A stretch of DNA of 64,000 nucleotides from Paulownia fortunei (taxonomy: Eukaryota; Streptophyta; Magnoliopsida; Lamiales; Paulowniaceae). The notes under the pieces were generated by a model that saw only the letters and a list, made by a program, of their open reading frames with translations, was not told where the DNA came from and did not search any database. How positions within the stretch are numbered: the stretch's first letter is position 1; every line of letters starts with the position of its first letter. The stretch is taken from assembly GCA_019321725.1 (NCBI GenBank), contig CM033114.1:13620278-13684277 (forward strand), in the 5' to 3' direction. Position numbers and translations under genes: made by a program. Below are positions 10,660 through 22,748 of this stretch, piece after piece.

Positions 10660-11558
10660 TGTAGCAATATATTCAGCCTTGGTGGTAGAATCTGTGGTCA
10701 TCTACCGCTTGAAACTCTTTCAACTGATGGCACCACTATTTATGGTGAATAAATATCCAGACATAGACTTTGAGTCGTCTATATTGGATTAAAAACTGGA
10801 ATCAGTATAGCCTTCTAGTTTAAGTTCTCTAGAGTCGTATATAAGAAAGCTATCCTTAGTTTTTCTCAAGTACTTTGGAATTATCTTTATGGCCTTTCAG
10901 TATTCCTCATCTGGATTGGACTAATATCTGCTCATGACACTTAGAGCATATGTAATATCAGGCCTCATACATAATATTCCATACATTATGCTCCCAATGG
11001 TAGATGGATAAAGTATGCAAGTGATCTATTCCCTTTTCTCATAAGTCTTAGGAGACATAGCCCTTGAGAGAGAAATGCCATGAGTCATTGGTAAGAATCC
11101 TTATTTGGATTTCTCCATGATAAACTTTTTTAGCATTTTGTTTATGTATGTAGATTGGGATAGTCCAATCATCCTTTGATGCTTCTCCTAAATCCTTCAT
11201 GGAGAACTAGTTAGACACCAAGTCTTGGTTGATTGCAGCATTCTTACGCTATTCCCAATGAGTAAGATGTTGTCAATAGAAAGTACAATAAATGTCATTG
11301 TTCCCCCACTAACCTTCTTGTAGACACAAGGTTCATTCGGTTTCTTTTAGAAATCGAATAATTTGATTGCCTTATCAAAATGGATGTTCCAACTTTGAAA
11401 AGCCTACTTGAGTCCATAAATAGATCTTTGAAGTTTGTAAACCTTTTGCTCACTCCCTTTAGATATGAAGCCTTCTGACTATCTCATATAGATCTCTTCC
11501 TTAATATTTTCGTTAAAGAAAGTGGTCTTCACATCTATCTACCATTAAGGAAAGTGGT
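10660..11558 (-). pseudogene. C1 reverse transcriptase and RNase H remnant
   Basis: The minus strand gives copia reverse transcriptase text with multiple stops: KLQRSIYGLK, PCVYKKVSGG, then a mutated YVDD block (SIDNILLIGN, so the catalytic Asp pair is altered), followed by RNase H text containing KAEYIAT at the A1 boundary. The end near 11521-11560 contains a roughly 30-base imperfect duplication (AAGTGGTCTTC twice) at the junction with the truncated B1 LTR. Confidence 0.85.
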
Positions 11559-12961
11559 CTTCAAAGATTTCATAAGCTTCTCAACTCTATGATTCCTAAG
11601 TTGTTTTATCCCTATGATCATGTATAATCTTTCATCTCTCGAGTGTCGAATCTCATATGTCAAACAATCATTTAGTGATCAATTAATCAAGATGAAATAC
11701 TAAACAAGAGAACATAAATAAGATGAATAACTTGAACTAATTATTTGGAATTCAAAACATAGGATCAATAAGGTTACATCATCCTCTAAAAAGAAATGTT
11801 TAGTTCACCATGGATGAATTCAACTTCAAGAAATAAATAAGAAAGAACATGGAAATTGTTCACCAATTTGTAAAGTGGAAGGAATGATTGAAGCTCTCCT
11901 TGTTTCCAAGAATGAATCTTTGTCTCAAGAATGCCCTGTTTTGATTTATAGAAAATGGATTAGGTCTTGTCTGTATACACCCTCAATGGCCTCCTTTGGT
12001 TCCAAGAACCAATCCTCCCTCCTTGGTTGATATTGATCTTTCCCTTTTAAACTTCACCCAAATGATTCTGTCTCCAAGAGTCTTCCAAAAGAAATTCTGA
12101 AATTCTTCCACTTTTCTTGGCTTTTCTTCAAAAGAAACCTAAAATTCCTTCCACTTTTCTTGGTTTTCAAAAGAAACCTAAAAACATTCCCCTTTTCTTG
12201 GCTTTTTCTCCTTTTTTCCTTCCCCAATTTAGTGTATCCACTAGAGCATCACATGAGTAATGATGTATAGGTATATCAAATGTGTATATCTCATAAAAAT
12301 GCTAAAATTTGTGATCTATTGCCACTTGTCACCAAACAAATAAATCAGCATCTTTTTTGTTGGAAGGGCAGTGCCTAGGCGCTCTGTTTTAGCGCCTAGG
12401 CACCGAGCATTTTGTCTTGCCAGCCTTTATTTCACCACTTTGACACTATTCAGACCATTGAAACTGCTTTTTGACCTCTTTCTACGCTAAATTAGATTTT
12501 GATGTCTTCTAATGAATTGTATCCCTATGTCTTGGATTTCCATAGGCACTTGAATTAACCAAATATGACATCTTTGGAGAGAGTTATTCATAAAATACCA
12601 AGATGTGTCCAGTGTTGATTCTTGAATTCGGTTTTTCTCAGTGAGATCGACTGAATTGGAGTTTGTGGTAAACAGAGAAGTTGTAGATCTATCTCTTGAA
12701 TTTCTAATGGATAAATAATAAAGGTGATATGAAATTGGGTCCGAGAGTTATGATTGAAATACAAAAACTACCATTAATAGCACCACAACTCGAATTATTT
12801 AACATTTCAACCTAGTTTTTGATTTCTTTCCATTTTCTTCTCTTATTGTCAGTACGTACAAGATTTCAAACTAAATGTATAAAAAGTAACAAAAACACTT
12901 GAAAACAAACTAATTATTAATCAAAAGATATATGAATTATTGGTATAAAACCAACTTATCA
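11559..12961 (-). repeat. B1 3' LTR, truncated (1,403 bp)
   Basis: It matches 16317-17740 with moderate divergence and starts TGATAAGTTGG at 12961. Its far end is missing, and homology stops at the TTCAAAG at about 11559. It contains a 13-base perfect inverted repeat at 12371-12403. Confidence 0.9.
12371..12403. repeat. GC-rich perfect hairpin in B1 3' LTR
   Basis: GTGCCTAGGCGCT and AGCGCCTAGGCAC are exact reverse complements around a 7-base loop (CTGTTTT). The arms stand out in AT-rich surroundings. The same site in the B1 5' LTR (17132-17165) and the B2 LTR (52295-52435) carries related CCTAGG-centred palindromes. Confidence 0.8.
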
Positions 12962-14699
12962 AATACCCCCAAACTTTACCTTTTATTCGTCCTCGAGAAA
13001 ACTCAAAATCAAACAATTACAGGCTCATACTTTCATAATGAATTACTAAACTTGATCGACCAATTCAAATACCTAATCAATTTTTATTGCACATGAATCC
13101 AAAGGTTAGTCACAAAGCTAGTCGAATGACATTACAAAACTTGTGCTTCATTCATCTAGTCATGAATTCAAAACGTGTGTGTGTGAAGTGTCAAGCTCAA
13201 GTTTCATGCATGCCTTTTATGTATGAATTTTACAACTAATGATTCTCATGATCTAAGCAAATGAGTTTTAGGTATTCTATAGGCTTGCTTTTCATACAAA
13301 TTCTCCACTAATATACACTTGCAAACTTGGATCAAAAGGATTTCAATAATCTTGTAACGTAAGGCCTAGGTATTGGCTTACAAAGAAAGGTATGGATAAA
13401 CAACGTAAGAGAGCATAAAGCATTGCGTATGGAATCTCACTCTCCTCCTTTCTTTTCTCTTTCCCAATTTTTTTTTCTTTAGGATTCATGTTTTTCTTTT
13501 ATTTTCTTTTTCATAATTTTTTTCTTTTTTTTTCTTCTTTTTTTCATGAATCCCAAAGCTTCATTTCTTGTTTTTTGCTTTCTCTACCCCCAAACTTGTT
13601 TCTTTTTATCAACATGAGTTGTTATTTTTTGCATATTTTCCTTGCTCATACCCCTAAATACATTCATTCGTGCACTCAACATGTCTCCATTTGATCCCTT
13701 GATAAGATTGTGCACAAAATGTCATACTTTAAGCTCTCTCAGGGTCAATCATTAGTTTTTCAGGCTATAGTGAGCTTCAAGAAATGAAGTCGAATGGTGG
13801 TTATTCATATGCCTTGCACATACCATTCTTTAAAAAGCAGCTCAAAGGGGTAACTAATGAATAAAAGTGTGATCATGGTAGGCTTGAAAGGTATAAACGA
13901 GTCAAAGATGGCTTGAATCATTTCCAAATTTGTAGTTATCTAGAATTTTGCCTCAAAGAGTAATCAAGCAAGTTCTAAAACACCACAAAATGACCAATAC
14001 AACTCATTGGAAGCAAAATCCAACACCAAGTAACATGTAATTCACAAGATTTCGACACGATGTGCTTAATGAAAATTCATCATTCATGGCAAGGATTAAA
14101 CACACAAGAATCACCATATTACAAGACTAGCAATCTTTCTTTCCTCTAGACTCTATACAATATTAATTAGGTATCATCATAAGCAATCAGTAATTAAGTT
14201 ATTCATTCAATCACAAAACATGATCTTAAATAAGTTTGTCAACAAAGTATGCTTGTTCTTGAACTTTCATCACACAACATAGGTAATTCAAATTGAAAAA
14301 ATTGGTTCAATTGTTTCACATAAAATTCAAACACGCAAAATACAAATCCAACTCCCAACTTTAAAATTTACATCATCCTCAATGTTTAAAGAATCAAAGC
14401 ACATAAGAGGTAGAAATAAGAAACTCCCATTTCCAATAGATGATGCACTTAGAGCTCATGGGATTTCCACATATATCATCAAGTCGACATCCACCTACAC
14501 AAGAAAAGAAAGCATGAAAGCTTATGAGTTAAAGCAATGAAAACAACAAAATTGAGAACACAAATATAGACAAATAAATGCAATAGCTAGACATGATTGA
14601 AAACGAACATATTTCAAAAACTAACTAAGAAACTATTAAAAAGAAAAAGAAAAAGGGCTTGGGTTGCCTCCTAAGAAGCGCTTGGTTTAAAGTCGTCAG
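12962..14699 (-). other. B1 polypurine tract and 3' non-coding region
   Basis: Next to the 3' LTR the minus strand reads AAGTTTGGGGGTATT, the polypurine tract (12962-12977). The rest is non-coding. It contains a second copy of the purine run near 13587-13600, a T-rich block at 13465-13560, a degenerate CATTGAGGATGATG copy of the family hairpin near 14371-14384, and the conserved GGAGGCAACCC block at about 14655-14690. The plus-strand frame at 13488-13694 is only the T-rich block read as protein. Confidence 0.65.
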
Positions 14700-15720
14700 C
14701 CTGACTATCTTCTTTACACATCCCGGATCTAAGAATAAGTGTTTATCGTGCCACGTCTTTTTGTGCTCTTAGAGTGTAGGTCATTCTTCTGGATAGGCAA
14801 GGTGAGGATGATCTAGAGTAGCATCAAGGGCCTTTTGGACATCAACAAGTGTATCCTCTATTAATGCGAACGTTCTTCCAAACATGGTGAAGATTTACCT
14901 ATCATTTTCTATATTAAAATTGAAAAAATCTATAGAGCACAAGAATTGATCACCATTCCCAAGCATATCTTGAGTGACCCTAGTAGGCTTTACTTTATCT
15001 AGTGCATGCTTTTTGAAATTAAACAATAAAATTGAATTAGTGCTTGCATCTAGATCACATAATGCTATTTCAAAGTTAGGAGTAGATTTTAGCTTCTCAG
15101 CCCCTGCTTGTTCATTTGATTATCTTTCTTCTTCCTTTGGGTGTTCCTCCATAGGACTTTCACTCAATGTGCTTGCCATTGGCTCATCAACTTGTGAACT
15201 TTTCATTTCTAGCCCCTTGATTTAGGTTCCACTTCGAAGTTGGACAGCTTTGCAATACTCTCTTGGATTGATTTTTGTATCACTTGGAAAATTTCCTTTA
15301 TATTTTTGAGTATTAATTTCTGTAACAAGCTGTCCAATGTGAGTCTCCATTGATTTAATTGAAGCTCCTAGCCACCCCAATTGATTATCAATATTATCTA
15401 TCTTTGCTTCATTCTTATTCAATCAGGCTCTTGTTTCGCCAATAAAAGTGCATAGCAACTCCTCCAATGATGCCTTTTTCTTACCTTTAGTTTCCATAAA
15501 TGAAGTGCTAGTAGATGCCCTGGAATCCATTTGTTGAGAAGCTCCATTAGAAGTCCAAGCTGCAAATTGGTTAGAAAGAAAAGAAATTTGTGCAGCTAAT
15601 TATGTTAATGGATCTACCTTAAGAATATCAGAAACTTTTTTAATGAAAAACCTCTCGGAAGGCTGTTGATAGCTATTAGTAGCCATCGCCTCAAGACTCC
15701 TAGGCTTATGCATACAAATG
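14700..15720 (-). pseudogene. B1 gag and protease fragments
   Basis: From 15720 the minus strand begins with a gag start-like segment, skips about 750 bases of capsid relative to B2, and continues with the coiled-coil-like part of gag (frame 15422-15222, containing IDNQLGWLGASIKSMETHIGQL, and ending in AVQLRSGT). It then reaches a protease remnant near 15030-15062, where the active-site block is DLDAS instead of DLGAS. No reverse transcriptase follows. Multiple stops are present. Confidence 0.78.
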
Positions 15721-15837
15721 CATATAACCCAATATAAGGCAAGACCTCATCCCAAAATGGGAAGAAACTAAAAATAATCTAAACTAAAATCAAGATTAAG
15801 TCATTATAATATTAATGCAATTATGATAAAACAATCT

Positions 15838-15852
15838 TCAACAACAGTGCCA
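15838..15852 (-). other. B1 degenerate primer binding site, tRNA-Asp type
   Basis: The minus strand reads TGGCACTGTTGTTG next to the LTR, at the position of the TGGCGCCGTTGCCGG site; several C-to-T type changes are present. Confidence 0.65.
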
Positions 15853-15856
15853 AAAA

Positions 15857-17740
15857 CTTATTCGTGAAATATTTTACAAACCGCAAGTGCACGACGTCAA
15901 GTTTTAATACAGCGGTGAGTTGAGTATCATATCCACATGGATTGTAATAAAAAACTGCATTAAGTACCATAGTTTAAATAGTCTTAATTTTATCTAGAAG
16001 ATTAAATGATGATTGAAAAATAAAGTAAAGTAAGATAAAAGTGCAAATATAATAGTGGAGTTTTTAGAAACAATATAACAAACACCTTATGAGCAAGATA
16101 ATCTAGAGGAATGACTCACCTAATTATCACCTATGTTCTTCCTTCCAAAATATACCAATTCAAGTCAACAACATATGTAAGTTAAGAATTCTTAAACTCA
16201 TCAATTCCCTCTCTCGACTGCCGAATTGACTATAAGTTCCAACATGAATTTTGATATCTCTATAAAAATTCAAGAATAAAACTCTACAAAAGTTCAACAA
16301 ATTCTTCTTCAAAACTTCAAAGGTTTCATAAGCTTCTCAACTCTACGATTCCTAGATTGTGTTATCCCTATAATTATGTATAATCTTCCTTCTCTTGAGT
16401 GCTGAATCTCATACGTCAAAAAATCTCAATTAGTGATCAATTAATCAAGATGAAATACTAAACAAGATAACACAAACAAGATGAATAATTTGAACTAATA
16501 TTATTTAGAATTCAAAATATAGGATCAATAAGGTTACATCATCCTCTAGAAAGAAATATTTAGTTCATCATGGATGAATACAACATCAAGAAATAAATAA
16601 GAAAGAACATGGAAATTGTTCAATAATTTGTGAAGTGGAAGGAATGGTTGAAGCTCTCCTTGTCTCTAAGAATGACTCTTTGTCTCCAAGAATGCCCTGT
16701 TTTGATTTGCAGAAATAGAATGGGTCTTGTCTCCATGCACCCACCAATGGCCTCCTTTGGTTCCAAGAACCAATCCTCCCTCCTTGGTTGATGTTGATCT
16801 TTTCCTTTTAAACTTCTCCCCAATGGTTCTTTCCCTAAGAGTCTTCCAAAAAAACCCCTGAAATTCTTCCACTTTTCTTGGCTTTTCTTCAAAAGAAACC
16901 TGAAATTCTTCCATTTTTCTTCATTTTTCAAAAGAAACCTGAAATCATTCCCTTTTTCTTGGCTTTTTCTCCTTTTTTCCTCCACTAATTTAGTGTATCC
17001 ACTAGAGCATCACATGGGTAATGATGTATAGGTGTATCAAATGTGTATATCTCATAAAAATGCCAAAATTCATGATCTATTGCCACTTGTCACCACACAA
17101 ATGAATCACCATCTTTTTTGTTAGAAGGGCAGTGCCTAGGTGTAGAATAACGGCGCCTAGGCGCCAGACATTCTGTCCTGGCAGTGTCCATTTCAGCACT
17201 TTGACACTGTTCAGCCCATTGAAACTGCTTTTTGACCTCTTTCTAAGCTGAATTGGATTTTGATGTCTTTTAATGAATTGTATATTATGTTTTGGATTTC
17301 CATAAGAACTTGAATCAACCAAATATGACATCTTTGGAGAGAGTTATTTCTGAAATACCAACATATGTCATACCAGATAATTTCAGTCCAGTATTAATTC
17401 TTAAACTCAATTTTTCTCATTGAGATTGATTGAATTGGAGTTTGTGATAAACATAGAAGTTGTAGATCTATCTCTTAGATTTCTAATGGATCAGAAATCA
17501 AGTTTATATGAAATTGGGGTCAAGAGTTATGATTGAAATACAAAAAATGCTATCAGTAGCACCACAACTCGAATTCTTCAACATTTCAACCAAGTTTTTG
17601 ATTTCTTATCTTATTCTTCTCTTATTGTCATTACCTACAAGATTTCAAACTAAATGTATAAAAATTAACAAAAACACTTGAAAACAAACTAATTGATAAT
17701 CAAAAGATATATGAATTATTGGTATAAAACCAACTTATCA
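15857..17740 (-). repeat. B1 5' LTR (about 1,884 bp)
   Basis: It starts TGATAAGTTGG at 17740. The other end is set by alignment to B2, and its terminal CA has mutated. It contains the palindrome GGCGCCTAGGCGCC at 17152-17165. It matches the truncated 3' LTR and, more distantly, the B2 and D LTRs. Confidence 0.88.
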
Positions 17741-18196
17741 GTTATCCATAATGACTCCAAGTGACTTGAGCATTTCAATCAGGGCTATCATCTTCAATTC
17801 ATGATCATGGAATGAAGAGCCCTCTATCATACGGGTCCTGAAATGCTCTTTTGAGATATGATATCTCATCTGCCTAGTATGTTCACCATATAACTCTTCT
17901 AGGTAAACAAAGATATCATGTGCATGCGCATATACCTAGTGTTACCTCTGCAATTTGTTTGACATCAATGTCATCATATAGAATCGCACTTGCAGATCAT
18001 CATCAACTTGTTGTTGATATTCTGCAAGCTCATCCTCTATCCCATCTAGTGGTGGACTTGCTGGCGGAAGAACATCGAGGACGTAGGATCTCTTCTTAGA
18101 TTGTAAAACGAACTTGAGGTTCCTTAGCCAATCGACAAAATTGGGACTAGTTAATTTATTGGCTTCCAAGATAGATGCAAGTGGATTTTTAGCCAT
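17741..18196 (-). pseudogene. C1 gag, amino-terminal part
   Basis: The frame 18196-17942 (84 codons) starts MAKNPLASILEANKL and includes NFVDWLRNLKFVLQSKKR, the start shared with C2 (37047) and C3 (30712). Further gag text runs to 17741, with stops, and there B1 interrupts it. This is the capsid of an Angela-like copia element. Confidence 0.85.
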
Positions 18197-19708
18197 TTAT
18201 AGATAATCTACAAATTTAAAAGAGACATAAAATTAACATTCTTTCAAAAACGTATTCCTTTATAACAAGGTCTTTAGTAATAAATGTTTCCCACAATTTT
18301 ATTCGAATTCTATCACCCCTAATGGTAATTTGGGAAAACTTATTTCTTGTGGCCCAATCAATATATTATATGCTCCAATTTTATGAGCCCATAAAACATA
18401 TTGAAAGGTAGTTAACTTTTAACGATTACATCTCTATGCAACACTCAAGATATTTTATCTCACTTCTTCCCATATACCCCAATTTTATAGCCATATGGTA
18501 TTAAGTGTCAAGCAAGACCCATCAAACCTCCATATAGATAGAGCATCAAAACATTCCATGACTCATGGTCAATGTAGAGATGAGTCCATCCAATAAGCAT
18601 CACTATGTTTAGTAGAGATCAAAACTTTTCATTACATAGTCATTCCACTACTCATGGCTAATGACAAGTAATGTAGCATCATTATGTCAACTACTTTTAA
18701 TGGTAGGTATGGATTATTGAGTCCAATACAATTTTATCCATATTTGCTTGAAATCGAAATTTAAAAATTCCTTTACTTAATTTTAATTCAAGTGGGCTTA
18801 TTTATTCCAACCAAGACCTCACCAATTTTAATTTTAGTTTATTCAATGTTTTTGCATTCAATTAACGACAAACATATCACTTGAAAATATTAAATAAACC
18901 CTACACATGCATATAATAGATACATAATTCGGATGATCATGGGTCAATACTATGCGATCTATTTGAGCCAAAAATGGATTAAAATGAAAATAGAAACTAA
19001 TTTTCTATTACATGAATATATCCCATACATTCATGGGCCTTCTCTTGATTCTTGGTCTGGTTCTTCTTCTTGTCCACCAAAAATTTAAAAAAAACTCACC
19101 CTATTCTAATCTCATTTCAAAAATGTAAAGTACATTCAAGGAAAGAATAAGCGACTCGTAGACCCCATTTCAAAAATCCAAAGATAAATAAATTCAATCA
19201 CATTGGTCTAAAAGGCTCCATGATCATCCCATACATACCAATAAAAATATCACATGAATTTATTAAAGCATGTAAATTTACCATCCATTTGAATTTTAAG
19301 TCCACGACTTGGGATAAAATCTCAATTTTTCAAGAAAAACCCTTTTCCAAAATTTTAAAATTAACACTTTAATTAAAAAATCAAAAAAATAAATTATGCA
19401 ACTAACATGATGGGGTGTCCAATAGCCCTTTCGCACGACTGTCGTGTGTAGCAAGTGCACATGACCCGTGCTGCTTGCATTGCCGGTGCACGAGCAATAC
19501 GCGCAGAGAGCACATAAAGGCTTGGTTAGTACGTGTAATATTTGCACACATGTCCAACTTGCACATTTTTGCATCATTTCATTAATTTAATGATTAAATA
19601 AAATTACAAAATTATTTTATCCCAACCAAAAAATATAAAAAATCAATCAAAATTTAACAATTAAACTCACAAGCATAAATCGAATCCAATTGAAATTGTG
19701 CAGATTGT
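18197..19708 (-). other. C1 5' leader
   Basis: About 1.5 kb between the primer site and gag, matching the C2 leader (35353-37046). It has no coding frame of its own. At 19430-19525 there is a GC-rich island in the position of the hairpin found in C2 and C3, but the arms are no longer perfect here. Confidence 0.75.
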
Positions 19709-19721
19709 GGCTCTGATACCA
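19709..19721 (-). other. C1 primer binding site, initiator tRNA-Met
   Basis: The minus strand reads TGGTATCAGAGCC two bases after the LTR, the standard copia primer site. Confidence 0.92.
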
Positions 19722-19722
19722 C

Positions 19723-21187
19723 TATTAGGTTCACGTGATCCTGGGATATGTGTAGTATAAAAATAATTTTTTTAAAAATGACATGCCACAACAGTTACAA
19801 CAGTACCCCAAATTCGATTTTATTTTTAAATATATCATAATTTGAAATATTATGATAGTTAAAAATTAAAATAGTTTCAATTTATACCTTTCAATGAACT
19901 CTGATTTTTGTTGAAATTGAAGCAATCAATTGCTAGCTCCTTTTTGAATTCCAGTTCACAGGGTTCCAAGTGTCTCTTCTTTAAAGTAGTCCATACTTTG
20001 AACAAGAATGCAAAATTAGAATTCTCCTAGCAATTCTGATTTATTTACTAACCTAGTTTATGAAGTGAATATAATGAATATTAATTCTTGTTATCAAATT
20101 GTGATAAAAGAATTAATATATAGATAAAAAAATAAAATTTTGGTAGAATAAATGATGGAAGAGAATATCATTTTTTCCACTGATTAATCTTGTTATAGTA
20201 AAAAATTTGAAGGCTATAATTATCCTCAAATTTTCAGCCCTTGTGTCTTAAATAGGGGGCTAAAAAATTCAAAGAGTCACACTCTTGTATTTTTGGTCTC
20301 CTTTTAATTGATTGAAAGATATTTGGTTGTTCTAAAATTCTCCAACTCTGTCCCTTCATATCTTTCAAAGATATTTAGGATCTTTCAAGAATTTTAAACT
20401 CTTGAGTTTCCATCATTTTTTAACAACCTTCATGGGCCTCTTGTAACTGGCCTCTTTGAATTAGATTTGGATTTAAAATTAAATCCCACAATTAATCTAA
20501 TAAATTATTTTAGCCCAAATTTAATTAATTAATTCTATCCAACCCACCTAATCAAATTAGGCACAATCAAATAATCTAATTATTCAATTAATAAATTAAT
20601 TTAATAATTAAATTAATTTATGGTCTATATAATTAATTTGATCTAATCAAATAATTATTTAACTCCAATTGGGCTATCTAATCTTATTAGGTTCAATTAA
20701 ATAATTAAATTATTTAATTAAATAATTAATTCAACTTATTGATTTAACTTAAACCCTAATTAATTAATTTTCATTAATTAATTGGATCCAACTCCTTGAA
20801 TAAATTTCTAAGTTAGAAATGTTCAATCTTAAATTGTGTGTGACCCTTTAGGTTCACAACTAAGCTAGTAGTTGGCTTGCACTAGCATCACTATGCTAAT
20901 GTCCATGGAGCAAGACATTCTCCTCATGCGAGCATGCATTGTATGCGCAAGTCTATTGGGCTATTTGATATCCCATATCAAAAAGTCCTTGACTCAAACT
21001 AAGCCATAGTATGCATGACCATGCCCTATAATTTAGTTTGGTTTAGGAACTTTATCTAATTACTATATGTAATTAAAGGTAAAGAAATTTGCCTATTTTA
21101 TTAATATAATTTGAAAAAAATTATTTTTATAATACAAGAGTATAAAAGACGCCCAATCTAATTAATGCGTTGACCATTACTTTAACA
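19723..21187 (-). repeat. C1 5' LTR (about 1,465 bp)
   Basis: It starts TGTTAAAGTAATG at 21187 and ends next to the primer site. It aligns with the C3 LTR (2,191 bp) but lacks about 700 bases in the middle. Confidence 0.88.
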
Positions 21188-22260
21188 GTTGTGGCACTTG
21201 ACCAAGGCCACGACATTGCTAGAAAGAAGTTTTGGTGCCACGATGCCCATTTTAGGGGCCACGACGTGAGTGCCTAAAAAAATTCCTACATGTTTTGGCA
21301 CCATGGTGCATGTACAAGGGCCATGGTGCCACCTCGTGGGATTACATGGCTATTAGGGCCTTAAACATAATTTTTGGAGAGAGTATATATATATAGAAGA
21401 CTTGTTATTCCCCTAAAAGCTTTGGGCATCTTTGAGAACACAAAGAGAAGTATAGGAACAAGATGAGGAGTTCAAGAACACGATGAAGACATCCCTCCTC
21501 TGGATATAAAGAGGATTCCTATCTCTTATCTATTGATTTCTTTCGTTATTTCTTGTCTATTTTATATGATGTATCAAAACTTGTCTAAGAGTTTTTCTAC
21601 ATCTGTCATGAACTAAATCTTTATTTTTTGGGATAGATGTAACCAATGTTAGATCTTTTATTTTGGTATTCAATTCATGCTATTTCAAGTTTCTCAATTT
21701 ATTTGTGTTATTTGGATTCAATTGTATCTAGATTAATTGATCACTAATCTAAATTGTTTGGTGTATGAAATTTTATATATGACCAAAACCTAGGAAATCA
21801 TAGGGGAGGCTTATGAAACCTTTGAAGTCTTGTGAAAAAATCTATTAGGCTTGACTTGATAGAGTATTACATTTGGGTTTTTATATAGATATCAAAATGT
21901 AAATTAAAATTTATAATCACTCAACACTCAGGAGAGGGAGTTGACTACTTTAAGAATTCTTGATTTATAAGTAGTTGGCTTGAAATTGAGGAATTGAATT
22001 GATAAATACAAGTGAAAACTAGGTGAATCAAACCTTTAAAATTATTGTCTATCAAGTGTTTGATAATTTGTTCAATAATTTTAGGAATTTTGGTTTATTT
22101 AATTGTAACTTTTGTTTAAATTATCTAAATAAAGTTAGGGCTATTTTAATTATAGTAATTAGTCCATGTTTGATATCAATACCAGTGGAGATGATACTTT
22201 ATTCACCTTGCTATACTAGAATTTGATACTGTACACTTGCAGTTATGATTTTAGCAAACA
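21188..22260 (+). repeat. D 5' LTR, left end removed by the C1 insertion
   Basis: B-family LTR text (ATTAATTGATCACTAAT and CTTATGAAACCTTTGAAG blocks) ending AAACA just before the primer site. A strong TATATATATATA run at 21384-21395 is a likely TATA box. A GC-rich region at 21190-21345 includes 10-base perfect arms GGCACCATGG/CCATGGTGCC at 21297-21306 and 21321-21330. Confidence 0.83.
21384..21395 (+). promoter_or_regulatory. Probable TATA box of the D LTR
   Basis: An alternating TA run lies about 50 bases after the GC-rich inverted repeat and roughly 870 bases before the LTR end. It is called on position and composition only. Confidence 0.45.
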
Positions 22261-22266
22261 AGTTTT

Positions 22267-22284
22267 TGGCGCCACTACTGGGGA
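22267..22284 (+). other. D primer binding site, tRNA-Asp type
   Basis: TGGCGCCACTACTGGGGA lies seven bases after the LTR; it matches the tRNA-Asp complement apart from three central bases. Confidence 0.75.
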
Positions 22285-22570
22285 TTGATTTTTTTAAAAG
22301 CATTAATATTGTTATGAAGTAGTCTTGAATTTAATTTAGATTTATTTTCTATTTTATGCAAGTTTTGTTTTGTTGTTGTGCTTTAATGTTTCAAAAAGAA
22401 CTAAAAGTTTTGAATTACTTCCTTTTGATCAAAAAATCGAGAGAACACTTCGAGCAATAATGGCAATAAGGAGAAATGAAGTTGAGCAATGGAGGCCAAC
22501 AACAACAACAATGTGATTTAATCGGTACCACAACCACAACCATAAAGAGCCATCTAGGATTACTTTCAAC

Positions 22571-22748
22571 TGATAATGAATCAAAACAATTCTAGAATTG
22601 TGCGTCAATTGATCAACGCAAATAACTTTCAGCTGAAGCCTGCACTCTTCAACATGGTGTGATAATGAATCAAAACTATTCTAGAATCATGCGCCAATTG
22701 ATCAATGCAAATAACTTTAAGTTGAAGCTTACACTCTTCAATATGGTG
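22571..22748 (+). repeat. 89-bp tandem duplication in D gag
   Basis: 22571-22659 and 22660-22748 are near-identical copies starting TGATAATGAATCAAAAC. 89 is not a multiple of three, so the duplication shifts the frame. The copies differ at several sites, so it is not recent. Confidence 0.92.

Larger units (their letters stand above)
11559..17740 (-). mobile_element. B1: pol-less Athila-like gypsy element (family B)
   Basis: Both LTRs are present (5' LTR 17740-15857, 3' LTR 12961-11559), with a degenerate tRNA-Asp primer site and a polypurine tract. The 2.9 kb interior has only gag and protease fragments joined directly to the post-pol non-coding region; reverse transcriptase, RNase H and integrase are absent. 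The element could therefore only have moved in trans unless the losses followed insertion. The 3' LTR lacks its last 460 bases or so, where it meets copia C1. Confidence 0.88.
10660..21187 (-). mobile_element. C1: Angela-like Ty1/copia element, 5' part, interrupted by B1
   Basis: Minus-strand copia. Its 5' LTR (21187-19723), primer site, leader and gag start (18196-17741) are on the right. A pol remnant (11558-10660) is on the left, beyond the inserted gypsy B1, and runs into A1 at 10659. The protease, integrase and first part of the reverse transcriptase are missing around the B1 insertion. The 3' LTR, if present, is left of the window beyond A1. C1 sits in the 5' LTR of gypsy D, which resumes at 21188. 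Confidence 0.88.

Noticed and set aside
13488..13694. Hydrophobic plus-strand frame resembling a membrane protein
   Set aside because: It is a T-rich non-coding tract of B1 read as Phe/Leu; the equivalent tract in B2 (44696-44953) gives an unrelated translation.
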